A stretch of DNA of 55,476 nt, taken from NCBI GenBank assembly GCA_009904015.1, contig WYEQ01000003.1:1-55476 (forward strand), read 5' to 3'. A program made the translations under genes and the position numbers. This DNA comes from Desulfurococcales archaeon (GTDB lineage Archaea > Thermoproteota > Thermoprotei_A > Sulfolobales > Fervidicoccaceae). The notes under the pieces were generated by a model. The model made no database searches and was not told where the DNA came from. It saw nothing but the letters and a program-made list of their open reading frames with translations. Positions 33,042-41,317 of this stretch are shown one piece after another; position 1 is the first letter of the stretch; every line of letters starts with the position of its first letter.

Positions 33042-34274
33042 GTGCAGTTATTGGCTGACCAGAAGCTAACAGACCCATTTCTCATAATACAGAACGTTTC
33101 TCAGAAAGCATCGAGGATTCTCGGCGATTACTTAACGGGAAGCGAGCTTGTCGAGATAAGGGTGCATCCAAGCAGAGCCTTAGTGACGGCGGCTCTCATA
33201 CTTCACGGTGTTCTGGCCCAGAAGGGATACATTGTTGAGACTACTCCTTCTCTTTCCACGGCTAATGCCAACCACTTTGGTAGAAATCAGGTTGTAGTGG
33301 AGCTCAGCTTAACCAACAAGACAGCGCCTAAAACAGCTGTTCTCTCAATAAAAGCTCAGGGGAAGACGGAGAAGTACAATCTACCCTACAATAAGGCTAC
33401 TCAAACGCTTTTCTTCTTCATGTCGGAGGAAGTATCAATCCCAACTGATGAGCTACGGGTACTCGCCAGCGCTACCCTCCTACAACATGACGCTGTTCCG
33501 CAGGACCCGGAGCTCATAGCGATGCTTAAGGGGCTTGGCGTCCAGAACTGCTCATCCAGGTTCCTGTCCTTCACGTATGCCAAGAACTTCAGCGTCACGG
33601 ACTCCCTGGTCTCAACGCTTAAGCCTTTCCTGCCTGGCATAAGCCTGGAAAACCCCGAGGCAATAGCTAGCGAGCTTAGGTCAAGAGGCATTGACCCTGC
33701 ATCCAGCATACACGACCTTGATGAACAAAAGCTAAGGGAGCTTATATCGTATGTTGGAGAGAAGATAGCACTACATACCAAGCTCCCGGTTCAGCTCCAG
33801 AAGGTTTTCCAGTCAATTCATGCCTACGAGACGGTCTCAAAAAGGGAGTACGACCTGAGAATGCTTGCTGGTGTACTCGATGTGCTTGTTGAGGTTAACC
33901 CACTAGCAATTCTGGCATCAGTTGTTCATAACGACCTGAGGATTATGGAAGCAGCCTTCAACATGTATGCTCCCGCCTTAAGAGAGAGCGTAAAGCACAG
34001 CTTACAGTCAAGAAGCATCATTGCCTCGGGCACCAAGGTGTTGTTGGTTGAGGGAGCTGATTTACCGCTACCCCTATCATACATAAAGGATAACCTCGTT
34101 ACTCACGGGGTTCTGCAGCAAGATGAGGTAATCCTCGTTAGAAGGGACTCAAAGCTAATGGCTAACTGCTTTTTGCTTGCACAGTCAAGCAGGATACAGC
34201 TAAAACCAGCCAAGAAGAGGGAGGAGTGGTGTGTTTATGAAGTTGAGAGCGAGGAGTTATCGAGGTTTCTATGA
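33042..34274 (+). CDS. RecJ/Cdc45-like DHH-superfamily protein with degenerate catalytic motifs
   Basis: 410 residues; I read it as starting at 33042 (GTG). 'VEIRVHPSRALVTAALILHGVLAQKGY' aligns with DHH motif I, where active enzymes have an Asp pair before the small-residue helix, but the acidic residues are replaced. No DHH triplet is seen later. The C-terminal part ('IIASGTKVLLVEGADLP', 'EVILVRRD') resembles a DHHA1-type end. Position between rps15 and pcc1 matches the known archaeal neighbourhood for RecJ/Cdc45 proteins. If so, it may be a non-catalytic, Cdc45-like replication-helicase partner. Moderate confidence. Confidence 0.5.
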   Translation: MQLLADQKLTDPFLIIQNVSQKASRILGDYLTGSELVEIRVHPSRALVTAALILHGVLAQKGYIVETTPSLSTANANHFGRNQVVVELSLTNKTAPKTAVLSIKAQGKTEKYNLPYNKATQTLFFFMSEEVSIPTDELRVLASATLLQHDAVPQDPELIAMLKGLGVQNCSSRFLSFTYAKNFSVTDSLVSTLKPFLPGISLENPEAIASELRSRGIDPASSIHDLDEQKLRELISYVGEKIALHTKLPVQLQKVFQSIHAYETVSKREYDLRMLAGVLDVLVEVNPLAILASVVHNDLRIMEAAFNMYAPALRESVKHSLQSRSIIASGTKVLLVEGADLPLPLSYIKDNLVTHGVLQQDEVILVRRDSKLMANCFLLAQSSRIQLKPAKKREEWCVYEVESEELSRFL

Positions 34275-34283
34275 GTGGTTAAG

Positions 34284-34550
34284 ATGAGCAAAAACAGAAT
34301 AACGCTAAGACTGGAACTAGACGTTGGCTCAGAGGAGCTCGCTAACCTGGTTATAAAAAGCCTGTCCCCAGACAACGTTGATTTGCCCAAAGACGTGGAG
34401 CTAAGCCTAGAGAAAAAAAGTGGAACCTTGGTCATAATTGTTCAAGGGCCATTCGAAAAGCTATTAACGGTGAAAAACACCATTGAAGACATCATCCTGT
34501 CTCTGACGCCGCTTCTCAACCAGCTAGGCAAAAGGCAAGCTGACTCGTAA
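34284..34550 (+). CDS. pcc1: KEOPS complex subunit Pcc1
   Basis: ATG at 34284 preferred, GTG at 34275 also in frame; 88 residues. 'ITLRLELDVGSEELANLVIK' with 'SLSPDNVDLPKDVELS', 'GTLVIIVQGPFEKLLT' and 'KNTIEDIILSL' give the Pcc1 fold: two strands, helix, strand and the C-terminal helix. Pcc1 forms the dimer that holds two Kae1 units in KEOPS, which makes t6A37 on ANN-decoding tRNAs. Kae1 and Bud32 are encoded 5-6 kb downstream. Cgi121 is not seen in the window. Confidence 0.85.
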   Translation: MSKNRITLRLELDVGSEELANLVIKSLSPDNVDLPKDVELSLEKKSGTLVIIVQGPFEKLLTVKNTIEDIILSLTPLLNQLGKRQADS

Positions 34551-34617
34551 TTGATAATCAGAAAACCCCTTTCCACGCAGAGTCCCTGTTGCAGTGATTA
34601 GTTCCTAGATTCAATGT

Positions 34618-34865
<248 letters not shown>

Positions 34866-34941
34866 GTAACGAAATTTAGCTAGAAAGGGCCAAGGAAAAG
34901 CGCTGGTAATCAATGGTAATCAATCTGTAATAATAGTAGGC

Positions 34942-34995
34942 TCAGCTCGTCGCGAGTAGGTCATTACTTCCCTCTTTCTGGGACGGCTTCATCAT
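34942..34995 (-). ncRNA. Possible C/D box sRNA
   Basis: Minus strand: C box ATGATGA (34995-34989, perfect), a weak D'-like CAGA, C'-like GTAATGA (6 of 7), a 15-base guide, and D box CTGA (34945-34942, perfect). The overall length of 54 nt is normal. The D' box is poor, so this is only a candidate. Confidence 0.35.
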
Positions 34996-35021
34996 TGCTA
35001 TGACTCTATTGTCATAGTAGG

Positions 35022-35030
35022 TTTAAAAAT
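35022..35030 (+). promoter_or_regulatory. TATA box of psmA
   Basis: TTTAAAAAT, 61-69 bases before the ATG at 35091, implying a leader of about 35-40 bases. Confidence 0.5.
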
Positions 35031-35090
35031 TTGTGTGGAACATTAATAAGTGTCTAGAAAAAATAGGTTAACGGGAAACGGTGTTCAGGC

Positions 35091-35822
35091 ATGGCTTTTT
35101 CACCAACGGTTATGGGTTATGACAGGGCGTTAACGATTTTCTCTCCTGACGGCAAATTATACCAGGTTGAGTATGCTTTTCAAGCTGTTAGGCAGGGATG
35201 GAGTACTCTTGGAATAAGAGTTAAGGACGGAGTCGTCCTAGCAGCTGAGAAAGCCTTAATAAAGCCCCTCCTAGACTTATCCGGGCTAGAGAAGGTTGTC
35301 CCCATCGATACTCATGTGGGTGCAACGTTCGCTGGTTTTGGAAGCGATGGGAGAATATTGATTGACCAGGCTAGACTAATAGCGGTTAGGCACAGGCTTA
35401 CTTATGGCGAGCCCATACCAATAGAGCTCTTAACAAAATCTATATGTGACATTAAGCAGATGTACACTCAGCATGGCGGTGTGAGGCCTTTCGGAGTTAG
35501 CTTAATCATTGCTGGTGTTGACTCGACAGGGCCTAAGCTTCTGAAGACAGACCCTGCTGGACAGTATTTCGGGTACTACGCGACGGCTATTGGCCGGGGA
35601 GAAACAAAGATTGAGGAGGTCCTCGAGAAGGAGTACAAGTATGATATGAGCCTTGACGAGGCTGTGAAGCTGGCGGTTAAGGCCTTGGCTTCTACCAGCG
35701 AGGAGAAGCTCGGCCCCAGGAACATTGATGTAGCCATTATACCCGTTGACACGAAGACTTACAGAAAGTTAAGCGAGGATGAGGTCTCATCGATTCTCAG
35801 TAGCCTGGGCCTATCTAAATAA
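35091..35822 (+). CDS. psmA: Proteasome alpha subunit
   Basis: 243 residues, the family length. The N-terminal gate region 'YDRALTIFSPDGKLYQVEYA' is the alpha-subunit signature, then the beta-sandwich core with 'GVVLAAEKALIKPLL' and 'ASTSEEKLGPRNIDVAIIP'. No propeptide or catalytic Thr is present, as expected for the structural alpha ring. It normally sits with RNase P and exosome genes; here it is convergent with the XTPase gene (8-base overlap) and in the opposite direction to the RNase P genes. Confidence 0.97.
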   Translation: MAFSPTVMGYDRALTIFSPDGKLYQVEYAFQAVRQGWSTLGIRVKDGVVLAAEKALIKPLLDLSGLEKVVPIDTHVGATFAGFGSDGRILIDQARLIAVRHRLTYGEPIPIELLTKSICDIKQMYTQHGGVRPFGVSLIIAGVDSTGPKLLKTDPAGQYFGYYATAIGRGETKIEEVLEKEYKYDMSLDEAVKLAVKALASTSEEKLGPRNIDVAIIPVDTKTYRKLSEDEVSSILSSLGLSK

Positions 35823-36405
35823 GCTCTTTCTGCATCGGCTTCTCTCTTAGCTCAATGGACTTCAGCCATATACCGAGCTTCTCGAATGCCCTTGCTCTGT
35901 GGCTGTACCTGTTTTTCTCCTCGACGCTCATCTCAGCAAACGTTCTGTCCTCATTCTCAGGAATAAATATTGGGTCAAAACCGAAGCCTCCAGTCCCCCG
36001 GGGAGAATCAGCTATTCTTCCATAAACGCTTCCCTTGAAAACTCTCTCAAACGGAGGCATAACAATCGCCACGGCCGCCTCGAAGTAAGCAGACCTATCA
36101 GTGACACCCTCCATTAGCTTGAGAACCCCTCTAACACCTATTGTTTTGTAAACATAGCTTGAGAATGGCCCGGGGAACCCATTAAGAGCTTTTATGAACA
36201 AGCCCGAATCCTCAACGACGACGGGGGCATTCACATAAGTGTAAGCAATAAGCGCTGACTGTAGAGCTATCTCCCCCAGGTCCGTGGACTGTAGCTCCCT
36301 TTTCTCGAAGCTAAACAAAACCAATTCGTAGCCGTACTTCTCAAGTATTCTTGATGCCTCGTTAAACTTGTTTTTATTCGATGTAGCGAAGTATATTCTG
36401 CGCAT
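35815..36405 (-). CDS. XTP/dITP diphosphatase (HAM1/RdgB family)
   Basis: 196 residues. 'FATSNKNKFNEASRIL' is the N-terminal substrate loop, 'VVVEDSGLFIKALNGFPGPFSSYV' the central motif, and 'GTGGFGFDPIFIPE' with 'KNRYSHRARAFEKLG' the C-terminal motifs. It removes ITP, XTP and their deoxy forms from the nucleotide pool. Last gene of a minus-strand unit with Pop5 and Rpp30, 6 bases after Pop5. Confidence 0.95.
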   Translation of the reverse strand: MRRIYFATSNKNKFNEASRILEKYGYELVLFSFEKRELQSTDLGEIALQSALIAYTYVNAPVVVEDSGLFIKALNGFPGPFSSYVYKTIGVRGVLKLMEGVTDRSAYFEAAVAIVMPPFERVFKGSVYGRIADSPRGTGGFGFDPIFIPENEDRTFAEMSVEEKNRYSHRARAFEKLGIWLKSIELREKPMQKELI

Positions 36406-36411
36406 ATGATT

Positions 36412-36888
36412 CTACCTCGCTAAGTTTTTGTCGAAAAGATACCATCTAGCTTTCTTGAGTGTCCCAGTTGTTTTCACTGGGATAATCAATATTTTTCTAT
36501 CCCCCTGGCACCTAACAGTAGATAAACAAGCAATAACCTTCTCGTAGCAATCATGATAGGTTCTAAGGATCCCCCTGCTTCTCCTGGAGCTAAAGTAAAC
36601 CACCTGAGGCCTGCACTCCCCTATTAATAGCTCCCCCCCACAGCTTCTCAAAGCGTTGCTGAGTATGCTGTTTATTTCCTCAACGCGGGTTAGGGGCTGG
36701 TTGCTGATTACGTGGAAGACGACGTATCTTTTTCTTTTTCTAAGCTGAATCTTCTCTTTTTCCTCGCTTCTATGCATGTTAGCTATGTTTTCCCGTAGTA
36801 ACCTGATTTTTTCCTCTATCATAAAGCTCCTAGCAATAAAGTATGCTAATAATATGAGCACGATGATTAATAATATCTCTTCATTCAT
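36412..36888 (-). CDS. rnp2: RNase P protein component Pop5/Rnp2 with N-terminal hydrophobic helix
   Basis: ATG at 36888 chosen because GGTGG lies just upstream (36900-36896); the GTG at 36897 is in frame but overlaps that site. 158 residues. From about residue 50 the sequence is Pop5-like: 'KRYVVFHVISNQPLT', 'SRGILRTYHDCYEKVIAC' and 'DRKILIIPVKTTGTLKKARW'. Pop5 works with Rpp30 in the RNase P specificity and catalytic core. The first ~25 residues form a strongly hydrophobic helix, unusual for this family (about 120 residues elsewhere). Overlaps the rnp3 stop by 8 bases. Confidence 0.8.
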   Translation of the reverse strand: MNEEILLIIVLILLAYFIARSFMIEEKIRLLRENIANMHRSEEKEKIQLRKRKRYVVFHVISNQPLTRVEEINSILSNALRSCGGELLIGECRPQVVYFSSRRSRGILRTYHDCYEKVIACLSTVRCQGDRKILIIPVKTTGTLKKARWYLFDKNLAR

Positions 36889-37516
36889 CTCTTCCACCGC
36901 TGTATAGCTGATTAACCATGCCTACAGGGGATAGCCCCTCCAAAGCTTTTCTTCCTTGGAAGCCCATAGACTTAGCTAGGAAGTAAACGTGCTTTGGATG
37001 CCAGACCTCGAAGACATTAGTAGCGGAGCTGTAAAGCTTGAATGGAATGCTCCACTTGAATACACGTGAGAAAAAGGCTTTTAGAACTGATATGTTGCTG
37101 GGAGAGTTAATTATTCGTTTTAAATCAAAGCCAAGGTACCCCCCACCTATGGTTAAGAGGCCTGCCTCCCCTCTATCTATGTGTTTTATCATGCTTGGGG
37201 AAACCTCGATTATCTTGAACCTTGAGTCTCTGCTCATGAACCTGTATGCCTCAATGCTCCCCGGCCTTCCTATGATTAGCTCCGCCTCCCCCCTTTCTCT
37301 TAGTAACTTTTTTGCCTCACCAGGCCTGTCAGCGCATAAAACCCTGGCTAATATTACCTTAATGCTCAGCGACCTTGCCAGCGCATCGATGTCCTTGTTC
37401 CATAGCCCTGACTCAACGCAAAGCCCAACGTATTTATACCCCATTCTCCGCTGGAGCTTGAGGAGAGATGCTAGTTCTTCTCTGCTAGCGGGGCATACAT
37501 AGCTGTCCATCCACAA
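36881..37516 (-). CDS. rnp3: RNase P protein component Rpp30/Rnp3
   Basis: 211 residues from the TTG at 37516 (ATG at 37510 is an alternative; GGTGGC lies upstream of both). A TIM-barrel-like PHP fold protein: 'LLKLQRRMGYKYVGLCVES', 'IKVILARVLCADRPGEAKKLL' and the late 'KIIEVSPSMIKH', followed by the 'SIPFKLYSSATNVFEVW' segment. This order matches Rpp30. It pairs with Pop5 on the RNase P RNA. Lies between the exosome-associated gene and Pop5, the usual archaeal order. Confidence 0.8.
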   Translation of the reverse strand: MWMDSYVCPASREELASLLKLQRRMGYKYVGLCVESGLWNKDIDALARSLSIKVILARVLCADRPGEAKKLLRERGEAELIIGRPGSIEAYRFMSRDSRFKIIEVSPSMIKHIDRGEAGLLTIGGGYLGFDLKRIINSPSNISVLKAFFSRVFKWSIPFKLYSSATNVFEVWHPKHVYFLAKSMGFQGRKALEGLSPVGMVNQLYSGGRDE

Positions 37517-37733
37517 GTCTAGCCACCTTAGCTTGAAATATCCCTTAAGACCGTAGAGTTTGCCTGGTTAAAATATGGTTTTTCTTTATAATAAAACAAG
37601 CGTAGTTGAGCCCCGGCAAACTCTGAGGGCTAGCTCTATGCCTCATTAGAAGCAGTTAGCTGTTATTGAGGATAACGAATTTATAGTGTAAGGTCTCGGA
37701 GGTGAGGGAGCGTTCGCGTTGTACATATAACTA

Positions 37734-38189
37734 TTATTCAGGTTCGGCATCAGTGAGCGTTTTTCTAAGGAGGTCTTCGAGCTCTTCTTGTTTCCTGCCT
37801 ATTTTTATTATTACCTTAACCACGTCATCTCCATCCCAAGCTATTATCCTGCCATCAACAAGGTACTGCTTATGTAGTCTGAGGTAGAGATTGCCCTGCT
37901 TATCGATTCTTGACTCCAGTGTTGATAAGAGATATCTAAGGGAGGTTTTATCAAGCGATGAGAGTATGTACTTAGCTGTCATCTCCGCCTGCTCCCCCTC
38001 GATGACGGCTCTGTAAAAAACTATTGGGTTACCGTAGTGGCCTTGAACAGCGCTTCTCTCCCATACGATGTTGTTTCTAAGGTTTGGTGGAAAAACATTG
38101 AGAGCTGCGCTTAGAACTTTGCTCTCGCTCTCCGTGGCATGCTTTGTCACGTTTACCTCGACGGTTCTCGCGCCTAATCTAAGCTGCAA
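37734..38189 (-). CDS. Predicted exosome-associated RNA-binding protein (COG1325 family)
   Basis: TTG start with GGTG six bases upstream; 151 residues. 'VNVTKHATESESKVLSAALNVFP', 'SAVQGHYGNPIVFYRA' and 'DKQGNLYLRLHKQYLV' are the conserved blocks of COG1325, a small archaeal RNA-binding family placed in the predicted exosome superoperon by gene context. No enzymatic motif. The order L15e, COG1325, Rpp30, Pop5 is kept here. A gap of 217 bases separates it from rnp3, in which I see only promoter-like sequence. Confidence 0.78.
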   Translation of the reverse strand: MQLRLGARTVEVNVTKHATESESKVLSAALNVFPPNLRNNIVWERSAVQGHYGNPIVFYRAVIEGEQAEMTAKYILSSLDKTSLRYLLSTLESRIDKQGNLYLRLHKQYLVDGRIIAWDGDDVVKVIIKIGRKQEELEDLLRKTLTDAEPE

Positions 38190-38273
38190 TAGAGTACACC
38201 TTTAGTATAGAGAAACTATGTAATAAAAGCCTCATGAGAAATTAATTTATTTTTAGCGAGAGAAAAAGGTACT

Positions 38274-38933
38274 CTAATCTTTTTTCTCCATATAGGAGAT
38301 TAGCTTCCAGGATACTCCTCTGCTGGCCTCGTGCCTCTTTTTCTTTTCTCTTTCCTTCTGCTTCTTCTTCCACTTGTGCTTAATTGTTCCCTTAAGGCCT
38401 CTTGACTTTCTCAGCCCCCTCATCTTCTTACCAGCGCTTGTCAGTCCCCTGAAGACTCTTCCCCTGTTCTGAGGCTCTGTTATCCAGCTTAGCTCAGGAT
38501 CGCTTTTTATGGCTGGGTGGTTTCTATCTACAAGTATAACCTCGTACCATTTGTAGATGCCGTCCTCAGCTACGTAGTAGCTGTTCAATACCTCCATGTT
38601 GGGGTACTTCCTAGCTGCTCTTTCCTCAGCTATTAACCTTAGGCTCTTAGCTGGAGCGAATCCCTCTACACCCATTCTCTTGGGCCTTCTGCCGGAGTCA
38701 GGCCTGGCTTTTCTTCTGCCTCCCTTCCTTACTCTAACTCTTACTATTATTATTCCCTGCTTAGCTTTATAGCCAAGCGCTCTAGCTCTATCTGGTCTGC
38801 TGGGATGCTCAACCCTGACCACGCTTGGCTCTCTTCTCCACTTAATCAGCTTTTTCCTAAGCTCCTCCTTTAGTTCACCTTTATACATCTTCCTCCATGT
38901 CTCAGCTACGTAGTCATACATTGAGTTAGCCAT
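38274..38933 (-). CDS. rpl15e: Ribosomal protein L15e (eL15)
   Basis: ATG at 38933 chosen by family start ('[13 protein letters not shown]') with GAGGG eight bases upstream; the open frame extends to 38981. 219 residues, slightly long because of a basic C-terminal tail ('[19 protein letters not shown]'). Core motifs: '[21 protein letters not shown]', '[24 protein letters not shown]' and '[16 protein letters not shown]'. A large-subunit protein. First gene of the minus-strand RNase P-associated unit. Confidence 0.97.
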   Translation of the reverse strand: MANSMYDYVAETWRKMYKGELKEELRKKLIKWRREPSVVRVEHPSRPDRARALGYKAKQGIIIVRVRVRKGGRRKARPDSGRRPKRMGVEGFAPAKSLRLIAEERAARKYPNMEVLNSYYVAEDGIYKWYEVILVDRNHPAIKSDPELSWITEPQNRGRVFRGLTSAGKKMRGLRKSRGLKGTIKHKWKKKQKEREKKKRHEASRGVSWKLISYMEKKD

Positions 38934-39038
38934 TACTTGTTCCCTCTCGTTGAAATCAAGAGCTATAACCAATTGAAACAAAAAACATTAATAAACTCTG
39001 CTATCAGTAATGCGTGATTAGTTGTATCGCCAAAAGCA

Positions 39039-39050
39039 AATACTTATAAG
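39039..39050 (+). promoter_or_regulatory. TATA box of the S24e operon
   Basis: AATACTTATAAG, about 65-75 bases before the ATG at 39115. It drives S24e, S27ae, kae1 and bud32. Confidence 0.6.
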
Positions 39051-39114
39051 GTGATTAAAACAAGTTAATCGAGAAAAATTAATCAACGAAATACATCCGC
39101 TGGGTGCGTAGTTA

Positions 39115-39501
39115 ATGAGCAGGCAGGAATCAACGAGGCTAGTGCCTCTTGAGGGAAACATGACCTTGGAGATTATAAATGAGCTTTACAACCCACTTAT
39201 AAATAGGAGAGAGATTCAGGGAAGGCTTCATCACCAGGGCATGGGGACGCCCAAGATACCTGACCTCAGGGTAGCCGTAGCAAAGGCGCTGGGCGTTGAC
39301 TTCAAGCTACTTTTTATCAGAAAGCTTGTGACGGAGACGGGCCTGAACACAAGCAAGATTCTTATACATATATACAAGACAGTTAGCGATGCTAATGAGT
39401 ACGAGCCGAAGCACGTTAAGGAGAAGAACAAGACCCTAGCGGAGGAGATCGAGGAAGCGGAGAAGGAGGAGAAAAAGAAAAAGGAGGGTGAGAAGAAGTG
39501 A
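39115..39501 (+). CDS. rps24e: Ribosomal protein S24e (eS24)
   Basis: 128 residues. 'NELYNPLINRREIQGRLHH', 'GTPKIPDLRVAVAKALGVD' and 'LIHIYKTVSDANEYEPKHV' are the conserved blocks; the tail is an acidic/basic repeat. Small-subunit protein. The stop overlaps the S27ae GTG start (GTGA). Confidence 0.96.
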   Translation: MSRQESTRLVPLEGNMTLEIINELYNPLINRREIQGRLHHQGMGTPKIPDLRVAVAKALGVDFKLLFIRKLVTETGLNTSKILIHIYKTVSDANEYEPKHVKEKNKTLAEEIEEAEKEEKKKKEGEKK

Positions 39502-39665
39502 GCAACGTACACAAGCTATATGAGTTCGATTACTCGAAGGGAACAATAAAGCTTAAGAATAAGAGATGCCCGAGATGCGGCAAGATAATGGCTTACCATA
39601 AATCACCAGTACCAAGGTGGCATTGTGGAGGCTGTGGATACACAGAGTTTTTGGAGAAAAAGTAA
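39498..39665 (+). CDS. rps27ae: Ribosomal protein S27ae (eS31)
   Basis: A 55-residue gene with a GTG start at 39498 overlapping the S24e stop. A zinc ribbon is formed by CPRCG and CGGC, with 'KRCPRCGKIMAYHKSPVPR' and 'WHCGGCGYTEFLEKK' matching S27ae closely. In eukaryotes this domain is fused to ubiquitin. The order S24e-S27ae-Kae1 is common in archaea. Confidence 0.95.
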   Translation: MSNVHKLYEFDYSKGTIKLKNKRCPRCGKIMAYHKSPVPRWHCGGCGYTEFLEKK

Positions 39666-39668
39666 ACC

Positions 39669-40685
39669 ATGCTTGTTCTCGGAATTGAATCCACAGCGCA
39701 CACCATAGGCGTAGGCATAGCTTCTGATAAGCCTCCTTTTGTGTTATCAAATGTTTATCGCAGATACGTCCCTTCAAGCGGCGGCATACACCCAAGGGAG
39801 AGCTCTAGATTCATAGCTGAGAACGCCTACGACGTGCTCGTCGAGGCGTTGGCCAGGGCTAACTTATCAATAAAGGATATCGACGCAATCGCAGTAGCGC
39901 TTGGACCCGGGCTTGGCCCCTGTTTGAGAATCGGCGCGACTCTAGCCAGGTTTCTGGCTCTTAGGTACGGTAAGCCCCTTGTCCCAGTCAACCACGCTGT
40001 TGCTCACATCGAGATCGGCATGTTGACCTCGGGCTTCAGAGACCCATTGGTTATATACGTGTCGGGTGGAAACACAGCGATAATAGCCTTCCTGGAGGGG
40101 AAGTACAGGGTTTTCGGGGAAACAATAGATATATCTCTAGGGAACCTGATAGATACTTTCGCTAGGGAAGCGGGGCTTGCCCCACCCTACATTGTTAATG
40201 GAAGACACGTAGTTGAGCTATGTGCCTCCAGGGGGGAAAGGCTCCTCTCGCTTCCATACAGCGTGAAGGGACAGGATGTCTCGTACTCAGGCCTGCTTAC
40301 AGCGGCTCTAAACATGGTTAGAAACGGCGAGAGGCTTGAGGACGTGTGCCTAAGCCTGATTGAAACAGCTTATTCAATGATTGTTGAGGTAGCTGAAAGA
40401 GGGTTGGCTCACACTAGGAAAAAAGAGGTCCTCCTGACGGGAGGGGTCTCAGCAAGCCCTCTTCTAGAGAGCAAGGCGAAGCTCATGGCGGAGTCCCATG
40501 AGGCCCTCTTCCATAACGTTCCACGAGAGTACGCTGGGGATAATGGAGCTATGATATCGTGGACGGGCCTACTAGCATATAAGCACGGCGTAACCATCAA
40601 TCCCCTAGATGCTAGGATCGAGCAGAGATGGAGAGTCGATGAGGTGGATATACCGTGGAGAAACCAAGCTGGCCGTTCGAGCTAA
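39669..40685 (+). CDS. kae1: KEOPS subunit Kae1 (tRNA t6A synthase, TsaD/Gcp family)
   Basis: 338 residues. 'VLGIESTAHTIGVGIA' (N-terminal loop), the metal-binding 'HAVAHIEIGML', 'YVSGGNTAIIAF', 'DVSYSGLLTA' and 'LLTGGVSASPLL' followed by 'YAGDNGAMISWTGL' (ATP and metal site). Transfers threonylcarbamoyl to A37 of tRNA. ATG three bases after the S27ae stop. The gene is not fused to bud32, unlike in some euryarchaea, but overlaps it by 31 bases. Confidence 0.97.
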   Translation: MLVLGIESTAHTIGVGIASDKPPFVLSNVYRRYVPSSGGIHPRESSRFIAENAYDVLVEALARANLSIKDIDAIAVALGPGLGPCLRIGATLARFLALRYGKPLVPVNHAVAHIEIGMLTSGFRDPLVIYVSGGNTAIIAFLEGKYRVFGETIDISLGNLIDTFAREAGLAPPYIVNGRHVVELCASRGERLLSLPYSVKGQDVSYSGLLTAALNMVRNGERLEDVCLSLIETAYSMIVEVAERGLAHTRKKEVLLTGGVSASPLLESKAKLMAESHEALFHNVPREYAGDNGAMISWTGLLAYKHGVTINPLDARIEQRWRVDEVDIPWRNQAGRSS

Positions 40686-41317
40686 AGCCCCTCTCGTGGG
40701 GAGCGGAATCAAACCTCTACCTATCAACTTACCTCGAGCGCAAAGTAGTTGTCAAGCATAGGTTCAGAAAGCCCTACATGAGGGAGGAGCTCGCAGGCCG
40801 ATTAATAAAAGAGAGAACGCTGGCTGAGGCAAGAATACTTCTCTCAGCCAACGAAGCGGGGGTTAGAGCTCCCCTCCCGCTATATGTGGATATCGATAAA
40901 GGATTACTGGTAATGGAGTTCATCGAGGGAGTTCTCCTTCGGGACATAATCACGAGGCTTAGCAGAGAGGAGCTAGCCGGAATCGCGGAGAAGCTCGGCA
41001 CATACGTGGCTGCCCTTCACAATAAAGGCATAGTGCATGGTGACCTAACGACATCAAACGTGATTCTAAGAGGCAACGATGTATACCTTTTAGATTTTGG
41101 CTTAGCCTACTTCAGTGCTAGGCCTACTGACAAGGCAAGCGATATCAGGGTGCTGGAAAGAGCGGTTATAAGTTCTCACCCAGGAGTTTTCGAGTTATTC
41201 TTCCCGCTGTTTCTACAGAGTTATAGAAGCAGAGTTAATCAAAGCGATGAGGTAATAAAGGAGTTCCTTAAGCTATCAACCATGGGTAGATATTATAAAA
41301 AGAGGTTTCTCTTCTAA
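40655..41317 (+). CDS. bud32: KEOPS subunit Bud32 (small atypical kinase/ATPase)
   Basis: GTG start with GAGGTGGAT (40640-40648) upstream; 220 residues. Kinase motifs: 'KVVVKHRFRKPYMREELAG' (Lys of VAIK and the Bud32-specific RKxYR-like region), 'VMEFIEGVLLRDII', 'GIVHGDLTTSNVIL' (catalytic Asp) and 'VYLLDFGLAYF' (DFG). The C-terminus is basic ('RYYKKRFLF'). Activates Kae1. Convergent with S3Ae, overlapping by 4 bases. Confidence 0.96.
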   Translation: MEKPSWPFELKPLSWGAESNLYLSTYLERKVVVKHRFRKPYMREELAGRLIKERTLAEARILLSANEAGVRAPLPLYVDIDKGLLVMEFIEGVLLRDIITRLSREELAGIAEKLGTYVAALHNKGIVHGDLTTSNVILRGNDVYLLDFGLAYFSARPTDKASDIRVLERAVISSHPGVFELFFPLFLQSYRSRVNQSDEVIKEFLKLSTMGRYYKKRFLF

